A stretch of 64,000 nucleotides of DNA from an uncultured Clostridia bacterium (GTDB lineage: Bacteria > Bacillota > Clostridia > TANB77 > CAG-508). Location: NCBI GenBank assembly GCA_934178475.1, contig CAKPQH010000008.1, positions 6,372-70,371 on the forward strand, in the 5' to 3' direction. The notes below the pieces were generated by a model that was given only the letters and a program-made list of their open reading frames with translations, was not told the origin of the DNA and ran no database searches. Below, one piece after another: positions 8,878 through 17,379 of this stretch. Each line of letters opens with the position of its first letter. Positions within the stretch are counted from its first letter, which is position 1. A program made the position numbers and the translations under genes.

Positions 8878-9228
8878 TTATGCTTTTTTAACTATTTCTG
8901 CAACTTCAGCAAATGCTTTTGCATCATTTACTGCCATTTCTGCAAGCATTTTTCTATTTATGTTAACATTAGCTTTTTTTAGACCTGCTATTAATTTGCT
9001 GTATGTAATTCCATTCATTCTTGCAGCAGCATTTATTCTTGCTATCCATAATTTTCTGAAATTACTTTTTCTATCTTTTCTTCCAACATAACTATATGCT
9101 AAAGATTTTAATACTGCTTGATTAGCATTTCTAAATCTATAATGTTTTGCTCCATAATATCCTTTTGCTTGTTTTAAAACTTTTTTATGTCTTGCTCTTG
9201 TTATTTTAGCTGTTTTTACTCTTGCCAT
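8878..9228 (-). CDS. rplT: 50S ribosomal protein L20
   Basis: Basic 116-residue protein beginning MARVK and containing the family signature around residues 20-60 (KGYYGAKHYRFRNANQAV, SYVGRKDRK). L20 is an early 23S rRNA assembly protein and, in Bacillus, the repressor that binds the leader of its own operon. Third gene of infC-rpmI-rplT, 22 bases after rpmI, with AAGGAG before the ATG. Confidence 0.98.
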   Translation of the reverse strand: MARVKTAKITRARHKKVLKQAKGYYGAKHYRFRNANQAVLKSLAYSYVGRKDRKSNFRKLWIARINAAARMNGITYSKLIAGLKKANVNINRKMLAEMAVNDAKAFAEVAEIVKKA

Positions 9229-9250
9229 TTAAATTTCACTCCTTCCGATA

Positions 9251-9451
9251 TTAGTTACCATATGGTAATAACTTCTTTATTGTATTTTCACATGTCTTGT
9301 CAGCATAAGCTCCATGTCTTGCTGTCATTTTTTGTCTTTTTGTTTTATTTGCTAATAAGTGTCTTCTATTAGCTGTTGTTCTTTTAACTTTACCTTTAGC
9401 TGTTAATGAATATCTTTTTTTAGCAGCTTTATTTGTTTTCATTTTAGGCAT
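9251..9451 (-). CDS. rpmI: 50S ribosomal protein L35
   Basis: Basic 66-residue protein starting MPKMKTNKAAKKRY, the classic L35 N-terminus, and ending at the conserved KKLLPYGN. The frame can be extended six codons upstream, but the ATG at 9451 has AAAGGAG at the right distance. Second gene of the IF3 operon. Confidence 0.98.
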   Translation of the reverse strand: MPKMKTNKAAKKRYSLTAKGKVKRTTANRRHLLANKTKRQKMTARHGAYADKTCENTIKKLLPYGN

Positions 9452-9486
9452 AATTAAAACTCCTTTCAAATTTTATTTTGTATATA

Positions 9487-9996
9487 TTAAGCTTTCTTTG
9501 CTAGCATAATAAACATATTTCTTCCTTCTAATTTAGGACTTCTTTCTACTACTGCTATATCTGATAATTGTTCAATAAATTTATTTAGTACATTTTCTCC
9601 CATTTTAGAATTATTAACTTCTCTTCCTCTAAATCTAACTGTAATTTTCAATTTATTTCCATCTTCAATGAATTTTCTTGCATTTTTACATTTAAATCCA
9701 AAGTCATGTTCCTCAATATTAGGAGTAATTCTAATTTCTTTTACTTCTAATGTTTTTTGTTTCTTTTTAGCTTCTTTCTCTTTCTTAGCTTGTTCAAATT
9801 TATATTTACCATAGTTCATAATCTTGCAAACTGGTGGCATAGCACCTGGTGCTACTAATACTAAATCTAAATTTAACTCTTCAGCTTTATCTAAAGCTTC
9901 TCTTAAAGAAACAACACCTAATTGTTCTGAATCTTCTCCTATTAATTTTACTTCTTTAGCTCTTATTTGACCATTAATTGGTAATTCTTGTTTTAT
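9487..9996 (-). CDS. infC: translation initiation factor IF-3 (apparent ATA start)
   Basis: IF-3 of about 169 residues. The N-domain begins with LPINGQIRAKEV and the C-domain carries RFRGRE (about 125-130), both hallmarks. There is no ATG, GTG or TTG at the expected N-terminus. Reading back from the conserved LPING, the codons are TTT TTT ATA AAA CAA GAA, with GGAGGTG ending 6 bases before the ATA at 9994-9996. The only canonical-type start further upstream is a TTG at 10041 that lies inside the leader terminator hairpin. IF-3 genes commonly use rare AUU/AUA starts so that IF-3 limits its own synthesis. First gene of the operon. Confidence 0.93.
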   Translation of the reverse strand: MKQELPINGQIRAKEVKLIGEDSEQLGVVSLREALDKAEELNLDLVLVAPGAMPPVCKIMNYGKYKFEQAKKEKEAKKKQKTLEVKEIRITPNIEEHDFGFKCKNARKFIEDGNKLKITVRFRGREVNNSKMGENVLNKFIEQLSDIAVVERSPKLEGRNMFIMLAKKA

Positions 9997-10010
9997 AAAA
10001 AACACCTCCA

Positions 10011-10136
10011 AAATTAAAAAATTGACTCTGTTACAAGTCAATTTTATCCCACAATTAATAATATTATTTTTATTATTAAATTCTAACCTTTTCCTAAATA
10101 GTTAAGGTGAGAAGTGGAACCTTCTTCTTGTAACAG
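10011..10136 (-). promoter_or_regulatory. L20-type leader with attenuator upstream of infC
   Basis: The transcript is expected to begin near 10135. It ends in an intrinsic terminator: stem 10036-10045 with 10018-10027 (AAAATTGACT / AGTCAATTTT) and a T-run, just before the infC Shine-Dalgarno. The 5' segment CTGTTACAAG (10127-10136) is the exact 10-base complement of CTTGTAACAG (10028-10037), which spans the terminator loop and the inner end of its stem, allowing a competing long-range pairing. In Bacillus, L20 binding to such a leader promotes termination. Confidence 0.8.
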
Positions 10137-10141
10137 ATTTT

Positions 10142-10170
10142 ATTATACATTATTTTTTTTGATTTGTCAA
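10142..10170 (-). promoter_or_regulatory. promoter of infC-rpmI-rplT
   Basis: On minus: perfect TTGACA (10165-10170), 17-bp spacer, perfect TATAAT (10142-10147). A consensus housekeeping promoter as expected for ribosomal protein genes. Confidence 0.92.
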
Positions 10171-10212
10171 CGGTTTTAGAAAAAATCTTATATGTATCTA
10201 ACTATTTCCGTT

Positions 10213-11301
10213 TTATTTTTGTATTTCTGCTTGAGTTTCACAATATTTACATCTATATATGTTATTATCTTTCATCTCAAAAACATGATTAATATTTCTT
10301 TCTGTATGTGTAATACATCTTGGATTTTTACATTTCATTTTATTAACTAATACTTGCGTTTTCTCTTTTTTAACTTCATTATTTTCATATTTAAGCTCTA
10401 ACAGTTTTAAAATTAAAGCCATTCTTATATATCTTCCATATTCTACTTGTTTAAAATAACATGCCCTTGAATCAAAATCTACTTCTTTTGCTATTTCATT
10501 AACTCTTGGTAATGGATGCATAATACACAAATCATTTTTAGCATTTTTTAATTTTTCTTTATTTAAAATATAACAATCCTTTAACCTTTTATATTCTTCT
10601 TCACTTTCAAATCTTTCTTTTTGAACTCTTGTCATATATAAAATATCAAGTTTATCAATATATTTTTCCATATCTTGTGTTTCACACCATTTAATATTAT
10701 TTTTATCTAAAACTTCTTTCTTTATATATTCAGGAATTTCTAATTCTTTTGGTGAAATTAATACAAAATTTATATTTTTATATCTTGACATTGCTGAAAT
10801 AAGAGAATGTACTGTCCTACCAAATTTTAAATCTCCACATAATCCAATAGTTAAATCAGATAGTTTTCCCTTTTCTTTTTTTATTGTAAGCAAATCTGTT
10901 AATGTTTGAGTAGGATGACAATGTCCTCCATCTCCTGCATTTATAATAGGTACTGTTGAAACTTCTGTTGCTACAATAGGTGCGCCTTCTTTTGGATGCC
11001 TCATAGCAATTATATCTGAGTAACAGCTTACTACTCTAATTGTATCTGATAGTGTCTCACCTTTTGATGTAGAACTACTCGCTTGTTCAGAAAATCCTAT
11101 AACCTTTCCACCTAATCCTAACATTGCTGATTCAAAACTAAGTCTTGTTCTTGTACTTGGTTCAAAAAACAAAGTTGCCAATATTTTATTTTTACATTTT
11201 TCTGAATACATTCCTTTATTTTTCATAATATCCTGTGCTATATTAATTAATTCATCAATTTCTTCTATAGATAAATCCTTTATATCTATTAAACTTTTCA
11301 T
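10213..11301 (-). CDS. pyrB: aspartate carbamoyltransferase with fused PyrI-type zinc domain
   Basis: 362 residues. The catalytic chain (about 1-308) contains the carbamoyl-phosphate motif FFEPSTRTRLSFESAM, HPTQTLTDL and MHPLPRVNEI. It condenses carbamoyl phosphate with aspartate to make carbamoyl aspartate. The last 50 residues add a zinc ribbon matching the C-terminal domain of the regulatory chain PyrI: Cys324-x4-Cys329 and Cys351-x2-Cys354. The nucleotide-binding half of PyrI is absent, so classical CTP feedback through this chain is not expected. Last gene of carA-carB-pyrB, 12 bases after carB. Confidence 0.95.
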   Translation of the reverse strand: MKSLIDIKDLSIEEIDELINIAQDIMKNKGMYSEKCKNKILATLFFEPSTRTRLSFESAMLGLGGKVIGFSEQASSSTSKGETLSDTIRVVSCYSDIIAMRHPKEGAPIVATEVSTVPIINAGDGGHCHPTQTLTDLLTIKKEKGKLSDLTIGLCGDLKFGRTVHSLISAMSRYKNINFVLISPKELEIPEYIKKEVLDKNNIKWCETQDMEKYIDKLDILYMTRVQKERFESEEEYKRLKDCYILNKEKLKNAKNDLCIMHPLPRVNEIAKEVDFDSRACYFKQVEYGRYIRMALILKLLELKYENNEVKKEKTQVLVNKMKCKNPRCITHTERNINHVFEMKDNNIYRCKYCETQAEIQK

Positions 11302-11313
11302 ATTTTTCTCCTT

Positions 11314-14300
11314 CTATTCATCTATTGTTGATATACAAAGAGTAATTTCTTCTAATACATCTAATAATACTCTAACTGTATCTAGTGCTGTAAACATTGC
11401 TATATTGTTTTGTACTGCACAACTTCTTATTTTACTTCCATCTGATTCTTGATCAATTGAATCTACATCTCTTGTGCTTATTACATAACTTACATATCCT
11501 TTTCTTATTGAATCTAAAATTTCTTCGCTTCCTTCACTTATTTTCTTCTTTATTCTTGTTCGTATACCATGTTCCTTTAAAAATTCAGCTGTTCCTTGTG
11601 TTGCCTCTATATTAAATCCTAAATTGTAAAATCTTCTTATAAGAGGTAATGCTTCTTCTTTATCTTTATTTGAAATTGATACGAAAATTGTACCATAATT
11701 AGATAATTTTATTCCTGATGATTGAAGCGCCTTATACAAAGCTCTAGTAATCTTAGTATCATATCCAATAGCTTCTCCTGTTGATTTCATTTCTGGTGAT
11801 AAATATGTATCCATACCATTTAATTTAGCAAATGAAAATGCTGGTGCTTTTACATACCATTTTTCCTTTTCTTTAGGATATACTTCATTTATTCCTTGTT
11901 CCTTTAAAGATTTTCCAATCATAACAAGTGTTCCTATATCTGCTAAAGAATATCCTGTTGCTTTTGATATAAAAGGTACTGTTCTTGATGACCTTGGATT
12001 TACTTCTATTACGTATACTTTTTCTTCTTTATCTACAATAAATTGAATATTATATAATCCAACAATTCCAATTCCTAATCCTAATTTTACTGTATAATCA
12101 ATTATTTGTTCTTTAGCTTTTTGGCTTACACTAAATGTTGGATATACACTTATACTGTCTCCTGAATGCACTCCTGTTTTTTCAACATGTTCCATTATTC
12201 CTGCTATAAATACATCTTTTCCATCACAAACAGCATCTACTTCTAGTTCTTTTCCTGTTATATATTTATCAACTAATACTGGTTGTTTTGTGTTTACTTC
12301 TACTGCTGTCTTTAAATATTTTTCTAATGCTTTTTTATTAGAAACTATTTGCATAGCTCTTCCGCCTAAAACATAGCTAGGTCTTACAAGTACAGGATAT
12401 CCAATTTCTTCTGCAACTTTAATTCCATCTTTTATATTAGTTACTGCTTGTCCTTTTGGTTGCCTTAAGTTTAATTCCAACATAACCTTTTCAAATGAAT
12501 CTCTGTTTTCTGCTCTTTCTATTGCTTTTACATCTGTACCAATTATTTTTACTCCCAATTTTGAAAGTGGTTCGGCTAAATTTATAGCCGTTTGTCCTCC
12601 AAGAGATGCAATAATTCCTTCTGGTTTTTCTAAATCAATTATATTCATTACATCTTCTACTGTTAATGGTTCAAAATATAACTTATCACTTGTTGTATAA
12701 TCTGTTGAAACTGTTTCAGGATTATTATTTATAATAATAGCTTCATATCCCGCTTCTTTTATTGTTTTAACGCTATGTACTGTTGAATAGTCAAACTCTA
12801 CTCCTTGTCCTATTCTTATTGGGCCTGCACCTAATACTATTATTTTTTTCTTATCACTTACTATTGACTCATTTTCCTCTTCATATGTAGAATAAAAATA
12901 TGGAACGTAACTTTCAAATTCGCTACTACATGTATCTATCATTTTATACACAGGATATATATCATTTTTCTTTCTAATACAATATATATCTTCTTCCGTT
13001 TTATCCCAAAGCATACCTATATATTTATCTGAGAATCCCATTTTTTTAGCTTGTTTAAGTATTTCAATATCATTTACATTTTCTTTAATTATATTTTCAA
13101 GTTTTACTATATTCTTTATTTTTTCTAAAAAGAACATATCTATTTTGGTTATATCATATATTAATCCTAAATCAATTTTTCTTCTTATTAATTCTGCTAT
13201 AGCATATATTCTGTCATCTCTACCATCTTTTATATATTCCATTATTTCTTCTGTGTCCATATCATCAAATTTATTCATATATATATGACAAACACCTATT
13301 TCTAATGATCTTACTGCTTTAAGTAAACTTTCTTCAAAAGTTCTTCCAACACTCATTACTTCTCCTGTTGCTTTCATTTGTGTACTTAATTTATTTGACG
13401 CTAATACAAATTTATCAAATGGAAATCTAGCTATCTTACAAACAACATAATCTAATGCTGGTTCAAAACTTGCTGGTGTATTGGCAAGTTTTATTTCATC
13501 TAATCTCATACCTACAGCGATTTTAGCAGAAACTCTTGCTATTGGATATCCACTAGCTTTTGAAGCTAATGCTGATGAACGAGATACTCTTGGATTAACT
13601 TCTATTATGTAATATTTAAATGAATTTGGGTCTAATGCAAACTGAACATTGCATCCTCCCTCTATTTTTAATGCTCTTATTATTTTAAGTGCACTATCTC
13701 TTAATAAATGATATTCTTTATTTGTTAGTGTTTGGCTTGGAGCAACTACTATTGAATCTCCTGTATGTATTCCTACTGGATCAAAGTTTTCCATATTACA
13801 TACTGTTATTGCAGTATCATTACCATCTCTTATTACTTCATATTCTATTTCTTTAAATCCTTTTATGCTTTTTTCTACTAATACTTGATGCACAGGTGAT
13901 AATTTTAAAGCATTTTTCATTATAGTTTTTAATTCTTCTTCATCATCTGCAAATCCTCCACCTGTTCCTCCTAATGTAAATGCTGGTCTTAATACTACTG
14001 GATATCCTATTTTTTCTGCTGCTTTTATTCCATCTTCAATTGTATGTGCTATTATTGATTCTAGAATAGGTTCTCCTAGTCTTTCACACAACTCTTTAAA
14101 TTTTTCTCTATCTTCTGCCTGTTCAATTGCTTCTGCTTTTGTTCCTAAAAGTTCTACTTGGCATTCTTGCAAAACTCCTTTTTTATACAATTGCATTGCT
14201 AAATTAAGTCCTGTTTGTCCTCCAATTCCTGGAAGTATCGCATCAGGTCTTTCATATCTTATTATTTTTGCAACATATTCTAATGTTAATGGTTCCATAT

Positions 14301-14494
14301 ATACTTTATCTGCAATAGTTACATCTGTCATTATTGTTGCTGGATTTGAATTAACAAGAATCACTTTATATCCTTCTTCTTTTAATGCTAAACAAGCTTG
14401 TGTTCCTGCATAATCAAATTCTGCTGCTTGTCCGTATTACTATTGGTCCTGAACCTATTACTAAAACTGTTTTTATATCTTCTCTTTTTGGCAT
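11314..14494 (-). CDS. carB: carbamoyl-phosphate synthase large subunit, with 5' frameshift
   Basis: Large subunit making carbamoyl phosphate for the adjacent pyrB, with two ATP-grasp halves (about 130-340 and 670-870) and a C-terminal MGS-like regulatory domain. A good ATG at 14494 after AAGGAG encodes MPKREDIKTVLVIGSGPIVI. One extra base at 14434 then breaks the frame, and the sequence resumes as GQAAEFDYAG in the next frame. The uninterrupted part begins at a GTG at 14364 (1016 residues), which lacks the first nucleotide-binding glycine loop and would probably be inactive. Removing the extra base gives 1059 residues, the normal size. Sequencing error or a real recent mutation cannot be told apart here. 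Confidence 0.9.
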
Positions 14495-14529
14495 AATTAT
14501 TATCTCTCCTTAATTTATTTAATATTTAA

Positions 14530-15606
14530 TTATTTTATAAGTTCTATAAATTTATCGAATAAATAACTACTGTCTTGTGGTCCTGGTGCACTTTCCGGAT
14601 GGTATTGTACGCTAAATACTCTATCTTTCTTATTTTCTACACCTTCTATTGTATTATCTAAAATATTTATATGTGTTGCTGTAAGTTTTGTTCCTTTTAA
14701 AGATTTTTCATCTACAGCAAAACTATGATTTTGACTTGTTATTTCTATTTTGTCTGTTTCTAAATTTTTAACTGGATGATTTCCGCCTCTATGTCCAAAC
14801 TTCATTTTATATGTCTTAGCACCATAAGCTAAACTTATCATTTGATGTCCTAAGCATATTCCAAAAATAGGATATTTCCCTTTCAATTCTTTTACTAAAT
14901 TTATTACTTCAGGTACATTTTCTGGATCTCCAGGTCCATTTGATAAAAATATCCCATCAGGTTTTAAACTTATTATTTTTTCAGCTAGCGTATTATAAGG
15001 AACTACTGTTACATTGCATCCTCTTTTATTTAAACTTCTTATAATATTTAATTTAATTCCACAATCTACTGCCACAACATTATATTTAGCATTTGCTGTT
15101 CTGGAATACCATTTTTTCTTACAACTTACTTTTGATACTGCATCTTTTGGTATTTCAAAGTTTTTTAATTTATCTAAAGCCTCTTCTTTACTTGTATTTA
15201 TATCTGTTATTATTACTTTCCTACTTCCTTTGTCTCTTATACTTCTTGTAAGTTTTCTTGTATCTACTCCATATATTCCAGGTATATTATTTTCTTCTAG
15301 ATATTCAGATAAAGTCTTTGTGTATCTAAAATTACTTGGCATATCGTTATATTCTCTTACTATTAATCCTCCGATACTAGGTTTCATTGTTTCATAATCG
15401 TCATCTGTTATTCCATAATTTCCTATTAATGGATATGTCATAACTACCATTTGATATGTATATGATGGGTCTGATACTATTTCTTGATATCCTACCATAG
15501 AAGTATTAAATACTATTTCACATATACTTTCCTTATCCGCTCCAAATCCATACCCTAAATATTCTTCTCCATCTTCTAATACTATTTTTTTATTAGCTTG
15601 TTCCAT
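14530..15606 (-). CDS. carA: carbamoyl-phosphate synthase small (glutaminase) subunit
   Basis: Glutamine amidotransferase subunit of about 358 residues supplying ammonia to CarB. The N-terminal CPSase small-chain domain (about 1-150) is followed by a class I glutaminase domain with the nucleophile in GICLGHQM and the catalytic His-Glu in QYHPESAPGP near the C-terminus. The frame opens further upstream, but the ATG at 15606 lies 8 bases after AAAGGA and gives the family-like start MEQANKKIVLEDG. First enzyme gene of the operon, 28 bases beyond a leader terminator. Confidence 0.96.
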   Translation of the reverse strand: MEQANKKIVLEDGEEYLGYGFGADKESICEIVFNTSMVGYQEIVSDPSYTYQMVVMTYPLIGNYGITDDDYETMKPSIGGLIVREYNDMPSNFRYTKTLSEYLEENNIPGIYGVDTRKLTRSIRDKGSRKVIITDINTSKEEALDKLKNFEIPKDAVSKVSCKKKWYSRTANAKYNVVAVDCGIKLNIIRSLNKRGCNVTVVPYNTLAEKIISLKPDGIFLSNGPGDPENVPEVINLVKELKGKYPIFGICLGHQMISLAYGAKTYKMKFGHRGGNHPVKNLETDKIEITSQNHSFAVDEKSLKGTKLTATHINILDNTIEGVENKKDRVFSVQYHPESAPGPQDSSYLFDKFIELIK

Positions 15607-15634
15607 TTTCTCCATCCTTTCTCTATTTCTGCTC

Positions 15635-15663
15635 AAAAAAAAATAAGGAGAATATCCTTATTT
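15635..15663 (-). terminator. attenuator-like terminator before carA
   Basis: A perfect 9-bp stem (15655-15663 with 15641-15649; AAATAAGGA / TCCTTATTT) with a 5-base loop, followed by TTTTTT. It lies between the promoter and carA, so transcription of carA-carB-pyrB must read through it. No PyrR-binding loop signature is visible in the leader. Confidence 0.85.
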
Positions 15664-15666
15664 AAA

Positions 15667-15753
15667 CTATAATACAAATATAAATAATGAAAAAATTGCT
15701 AAAAAAGCTTTTGTAAAAGTTATTAAATTAGCTCTTTTTTTATTATTTTTCAT
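15667..15753 (-). CDS. putative U-rich leader peptide of the car-pyr operon
   Basis: Frame of 28 codons (ATG at 15753 with GAGGA 8 bases before it; an alternative ATG lies at 15768). The product has a basic start and a Phe/Leu/Ile-rich end (TKAFLAIFSLFIFVL). The stop codon is only 3 bases before the terminator stem, and the coding strand is extremely U-rich. This matches the logic of the enterobacterial pyrBI leader, where UTP shortage makes polymerase pause and a following ribosome block the terminator. It could instead be an ordinary tiny membrane peptide gene or a chance frame. Confidence 0.5.
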   Translation of the reverse strand: MKNNKKRANLITFTKAFLAIFSLFIFVL

Positions 15754-15789
15754 TACTATTTTCCTCATTTCTTTTTTCACACTTTTGAT

Positions 15790-15819
15790 ATTATAACAAA
15801 TATTATATATATAATGCAA
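15790..15819 (-). promoter_or_regulatory. promoter of the leader-carA-carB-pyrB operon
   Basis: On minus: -35 TTGCAT (15814-15819), 18-bp spacer, -10 TATAAT (15790-15795) with TG two bases upstream (extended -10). Confidence 0.75.
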
Positions 15820-15838
15820 TACTTTTTATAAATTTTTA

Positions 15839-15894
15839 AATATGGGGACAGTCCTTTTTTGAAAATATTTTCAAAAAAGGACTGTCCCCATATT
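15839..15894. repeat. 56-bp perfect palindrome, GGGGAC-type dispersed repeat
   Basis: Perfect inverted repeat centred at 15866/15867 with arms containing GGGGACAGTCCTTTTTTGAA. A second family member with a GGGGACGGTCC core lies at 41130-41197. Short mobile palindromes with a GGGGAC core are typical of REP-like elements linked to Y1 (RAYT) transposases. It ends 4 bases short of the stop codon of the cohesin-like gene and could also serve as a terminator. Confidence 0.8.
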
Positions 15895-15897
15895 AAA

Positions 15898-16854
15898 TTA
15901 TATTCCTTTATATTTTTTATATTTTATATATCCACATACTCCTGATATTAATATTACTGTTCCCAATATAGTCATTCCAATTCCTAATCCTGTTTTTGGT
16001 AATATTTTTGTTGATGTATTTGGATTTTCTTTTCCTGATTGATTTGTTTTATTGTTGTTACTTCCATTATTATTATTATTATTACTATTATTATTATTAT
16101 TGTTGTTGTTATTGTTATTATTGCTGTTTCCTGATTTTACTGTTATTTCTTGTTCAGCTGTTTTAGTTACTCCTCCCTCTGTATAACTAATAATTATTTT
16201 TGTATCTGTTGTTTTTAAAGCACCACTTGGAGTACATGTATATCCAGTTACTGCAGCACTACTTCCATCACTATATTTAGCTGTTACTACCATTCCAGAT
16301 TTATTAAAGCTTTCTCCTTCTGTATAACTAGTTTTACTTGGTTTAGTTGTTATCTCTATTCCTGATAATGTTTTTACTGTTGGAGTTGGTGTTTCACCTT
16401 TTTTTGTTATTGTAAAACTTTTTTCAGCTGTTTCTACTGTATTATCTCCATCGCTTACTTTTAATCCACTAAATGTTACTGTTCCTGCACCTGTTGGATT
16501 AGATTTTACTTTTAATTTTATTGTTCCAATATCTTTTTCTGTTTTTACCGATATTCCAGCGTTAAAAGATCCATTATCACTATTTATTACTATTCCAGTA
16601 CAATCATCAGAATTTACTGTTTCAAAAAATGTATTATTGTATGTTATTATTCCTTCCATTGCAGATACCTGATCATCCATTGCATTTGCTACATCTTTAA
16701 CCTTTATTGTAAATGTAATCTCTTCTCCAGCATCTACTTCTGTTTTATCAGCTCTTATATCTACAGTTGCTTTTAGATCTGCTGCATTTGATATATTGGC
16801 TATACTTAATATATAAATTAGTAATATTAAAACTCCTATTATCTTTTTCTTCAT
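15898..16854 (-). CDS. sortase-anchored cohesin-like / Ig-like surface protein
   Basis: 318 residues. Signal peptide (1-24), cohesin-like beta-sandwich (about 27-150), bacterial Ig-like domain (about 160-242), a long Asn-rich spacer (about 243-272) and a complete sorting signal: LPKTG, hydrophobic helix, then KYKKYKGI. Sortase would attach it to peptidoglycan. A cohesin-type domain suggests it could receive dockerin-bearing proteins, and a glucosaminidase with a type I dockerin is encoded at 37293-38852; the pairing is inference. The Asn tract is encoded by an AAT/AAC repeat. ATG follows GGAAGGA. Its promoter has WalR-like boxes upstream. Confidence 0.85.
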   Translation of the reverse strand: MKKKIIGVLILLIYILSIANISNAADLKATVDIRADKTEVDAGEEITFTIKVKDVANAMDDQVSAMEGIITYNNTFFETVNSDDCTGIVINSDNGSFNAGISVKTEKDIGTIKLKVKSNPTGAGTVTFSGLKVSDGDNTVETAEKSFTITKKGETPTPTVKTLSGIEITTKPSKTSYTEGESFNKSGMVVTAKYSDGSSAAVTGYTCTPSGALKTTDTKIIISYTEGGVTKTAEQEITVKSGNSNNNNNNNNNNNNSNNNNNNGSNNNKTNQSGKENPNTSTKILPKTGLGIGMTILGTVILISGVCGYIKYKKYKGI

Positions 16855-16896
16855 AATACTTTATCCTTCCAAACTAATAAAAATACTCTTATTTAT

Positions 16897-16925
16897 ATAA
16901 TACTATATTCCACTTGTTTCTTCAA
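16897..16925 (-). promoter_or_regulatory. promoter of the cohesin-like protein gene
   Basis: On minus: -35 TTGAAG (16920-16925), 17-bp spacer, -10 TATTAT (16897-16902). Confidence 0.6.
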
Positions 16926-16956
16926 TCATTTTTATTAGAAAAAAGATTAATTTTTC

Positions 16957-16984
16957 TTTACAGTTTTATTACAATTTTATTACA
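16957..16984. promoter_or_regulatory. triple WalR-like box
   Basis: On minus: TGTAAT, TGTAAT and TGTAAA with 5-bp spacers (16979-16984, 16968-16973, 16957-16962), matching TGTWAH-N5 repeats. It lies about 31 bp upstream of the -35 of the cohesin-like gene. Confidence 0.6.
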
Positions 16985-16995
16985 TATAAATAAAC

Positions 16996-17020
16996 AAAAA
17001 GAGGCAGAAAAAACTACCTC
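16996..17020 (-). terminator. terminator of the DUF2508 gene
   Basis: Stem 17014-17020 with 17001-17007 (GAGGTAG / CTGCCTC, one wobble) and a 6-base loop, followed by TTTTT on minus. Confidence 0.75.
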
Positions 17021-17030
17021 AAACTCATAT

Positions 17031-17321
17031 TTATACTGCTTTATTTTTATCGAAGTTAAACTCAATAAATATATTATTTATTGTTTCTAAACTTAAATTA
17101 CTTCTTTTAGCTATTCTTATTAAATAATCTAATTTAGATTGATTAGCTTTTATTTGATATGAATAATAATCTATCAAATCATCTTCTGCAAACTCAAAAT
17201 TGTTATGCGCTTCATTTAATGCTTTTCTTGTTTTTATTATATTTTCAATAAGTTCAAATTTCTTTTCTTTTTCTGACTTATCTTTCACAGTATTTTCTTT
17301 TATATATTCACCTTCCAACAT
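17031..17321 (-). CDS. DUF2508 (YaaL-like) protein
   Basis: Acidic/basic alpha-helical protein of 96 residues. The central segment resembles DUF2508/YaaL: a helix of ALNEAHNNFEFA type followed by DLIDYYSYQIKANQSKLDYLIR, with the characteristic D-x-IDYY and YLIR elements. These proteins are usually found near recR and sporulation genes; the function is unknown. ATG follows AAAGGAG. It sits 58 bases after the large exported protein gene of the Tad-like locus and may be cotranscribed, but nothing else links it to that machine. Confidence 0.75.
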   Translation of the reverse strand: MLEGEYIKENTVKDKSEKEKKFELIENIIKTRKALNEAHNNFEFAEDDLIDYYSYQIKANQSKLDYLIRIAKRSNLSLETINNIFIEFNFDKNKAV

Positions 17322-17379
17322 AGCATACTCCTTTTTACTAATTATATGCTAAATTGGAAGGTTTTATTCAAAAATTCAA

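Noticed and set aside
9997..10041. Upstream extension of infC to a TTG
   Set aside because: The segment lies in the terminator hairpin and leader; translation from there would conflict with the attenuator and ignore the GGAGGTG site.
10150..10212. Terminator directly after pyrB
   Set aside because: Only a weak AACGG/CCGTT pairing with a loop of about 40 bases; not supportable as an intrinsic terminator.
15606..15820. PyrR-binding RNA before carA
   Set aside because: The conserved PyrR loop sequence is not present in the leader.
16061..16135. AAT/AAC repeat as a CRISPR or regulatory repeat
   Set aside because: It is in frame and encodes the Asn-rich wall-spanning spacer of the cohesin-like protein.
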